The notes beneath the pieces are model-generated. The model was not told the origin of the DNA and ran no database searches. It saw nothing but the letters and a program-made list of their open reading frames with translations. From Prevotella sp. CAG:1185 (GTDB taxonomy: Bacteria; Bacteroidota; Bacteroidia; Bacteroidales; Bacteroidaceae): a stretch of DNA of 15,418 nt. A program made the translations under genes and the position numbers. This document shows, piece by piece, positions 14,649 to 15,418 of the stretch; position 1 is the first letter of the stretch, and the number at the start of each line of letters is the position of its first letter. The stretch spans positions 1 to 15,418 of the forward strand of contig HF992560.1 of assembly GCA_000436695.1 (NCBI GenBank), given 5' to 3'.

Positions 14649-15418
14649 ATGGGCAACTTCAACCTTAAAAGCTATTTCACGTTTCTCTCGAGGAACAAGA
14701 CTTACACGGCAGTTAACGTGTTCGGACTGGCGGTCAGCCTGATGTTTGTCATCATCATTGGACTGTACACATGGCAAGAGTTCTATATCGACCGCCAACA
14801 CAGCAAGGCAAAGCGCATCTACAACATAGGCCTCAACATGGACGACGGCACATGGCGAACAGCCAACTGCCACCATGCTGTGCTGCGATACCTGCGCTCA
14901 CGGTATCCTGAAATAGAACAGACGTGCGGCTTTACGGCAGGAAGTCTGAAACTGAAGGATAACGGCAACTTTGTAAATCTGTATGTCCTCGAGGCCGACT
15001 CGACGTTCTTCTCGATGTTCGACTTCCCCTTACTGCAGGGCAATCGCACCAACTGCCTCAAACAAAAGGGCAACATCGTGCTGACAGAGAGCGCTGCACG
15101 CCGCCTGTTCGGCAATACTGCGGTAATAGGCCGCACGCTGACAACAGCCGAAAACAATCATTTCCGCGTTACTGGCGTGGTTAAAGACTTCGACAACACA
15201 TTCATTGACAAGGATATTCAGGGCATAATCGACTTCTCTTACACCATCAACATGGCAAACATGGACGAGAATTTTCCGCACATAGTCAACATGACCGGCG
15301 CGGCATCGTTCGTACAGGTGCGTGAGGGCTGCGATTTTGCCGCAAAGCAAAAAGACGTGGACGCCTACTTCCAGACGTTCTGGGAAGATAAGCACCCTAT
15401 CATAACACGCCTTGACAA
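14649..15418 (+). CDS. ABC transporter permease, MacB/FtsX type (3' end outside window)
   Basis: The frame is open from the ATG at 14649 to the window edge, 256 codons plus two bases, so the C-terminal half is missing. It begins MGNFNLKSYFTFLSRNKTYT, the usual cytoplasmic start of Bacteroidetes FtsX-like permeases. One membrane helix follows (about 21-43, AVNVFGLAVSLMFVIIIGLY), then a large periplasmic MacB-type core domain with FFSMFDFPLLQG, IVLTESAARRLFG, IGRTL and FRVTGVVKDF. Complete members are usually 750-800 residues with two such halves, or about 400 with one. It is presumably the inner-membrane part of the exporter served by the preceding two genes; the ATPase would have to be encoded further downstream. 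No Shine-Dalgarno sequence is seen. Confidence 0.9.
   Translation, partial: MGNFNLKSYFTFLSRNKTYTAVNVFGLAVSLMFVIIIGLYTWQEFYIDRQHSKAKRIYNIGLNMDDGTWRTANCHHAVLRYLRSRYPEIEQTCGFTAGSLKLKDNGNFVNLYVLEADSTFFSMFDFPLLQGNRTNCLKQKGNIVLTESAARRLFGNTAVIGRTLTTAENNHFRVTGVVKDFDNTFIDKDIQGIIDFSYTINMANMDENFPHIVNMTGAASFVQVREGCDFAAKQKDVDAYFQTFWEDKHPIITRLD

Overview
The window looks like chromosomal DNA of a Bacteroidales bacterium, most likely Prevotella or a close relative. The ribosomal proteins and EF-Ts have Bacteroidetes-type sequences. Start codons sit behind A-rich stretches without Shine-Dalgarno sequences. Promoters fit the Bacteroidetes -7 box TAnnTTTG, with a TTTG-like -33 element in some cases. The outer-membrane factor and the NtrB/NtrC-like pair are also of Bacteroidetes type. 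The assignment rests on recognition of protein families, not on a database search.

Layout. (1) 95-1621 (-): a 508-residue protein of unknown function. (2) 1622-2815: almost 1.2 kb of AT-rich DNA without a convincing gene, holding a strong hairpin, an element bounded by perfect 18-bp inverted repeats, and several promoter-like boxes. (3) 2816-3682 (-): a LicD-family nucleotidyltransferase-fold protein with a good promoter of its own. (4) 3821-5193 (-): a sodium:alanine symporter (AgcS family) gene broken by a one-base frameshift inside its family signature. (5) 5569-8780 (+): the translation operon rplM-rpsI-rpsB-tsf (uL13, uS9, uS2, EF-Ts), with a promoter, a structured 5' leader, a second hairpin-rich 266-nt stretch before rpsB, and a strong intrinsic terminator. 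(6) 8965-11419 (-): a sensor histidine kinase and an NtrC-type sigma-54 response regulator, overlapping by 11 nt. (7) 11744 to the end (+): a divergent export module made of a TolC-like outer-membrane factor, an HlyD-like periplasmic adaptor and, after a repeat-filled gap, the first 256 codons of a MacB/FtsX-type ABC permease.

The most informative part is the 324-bp divergent region 11420-11743. It carries a near-consensus sigma-54 promoter (TGGCACGGTTTTGGCA) directly in front of the outer-membrane factor gene. About 90 and 110 bp upstream of the predicted start there are two helically phased copies of TGTCTAATTTTT, one of them part of a GTGTC-N9-GACAC dyad. With an NtrC-like activator and its kinase encoded next door, this reads as a local circuit: membrane signal, kinase, phosphorylated activator, RpoN-dependent expression of an efflux system. 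The predicted transcript start lies only about 3 nt before the ATG, so the mRNA would be nearly leaderless.

I found no CRISPR array, tRNA, rRNA, transposase or prophage gene. No clearly new protein system is visible. The noncoding structures and the sigma-54 circuit are the parts most worth testing.
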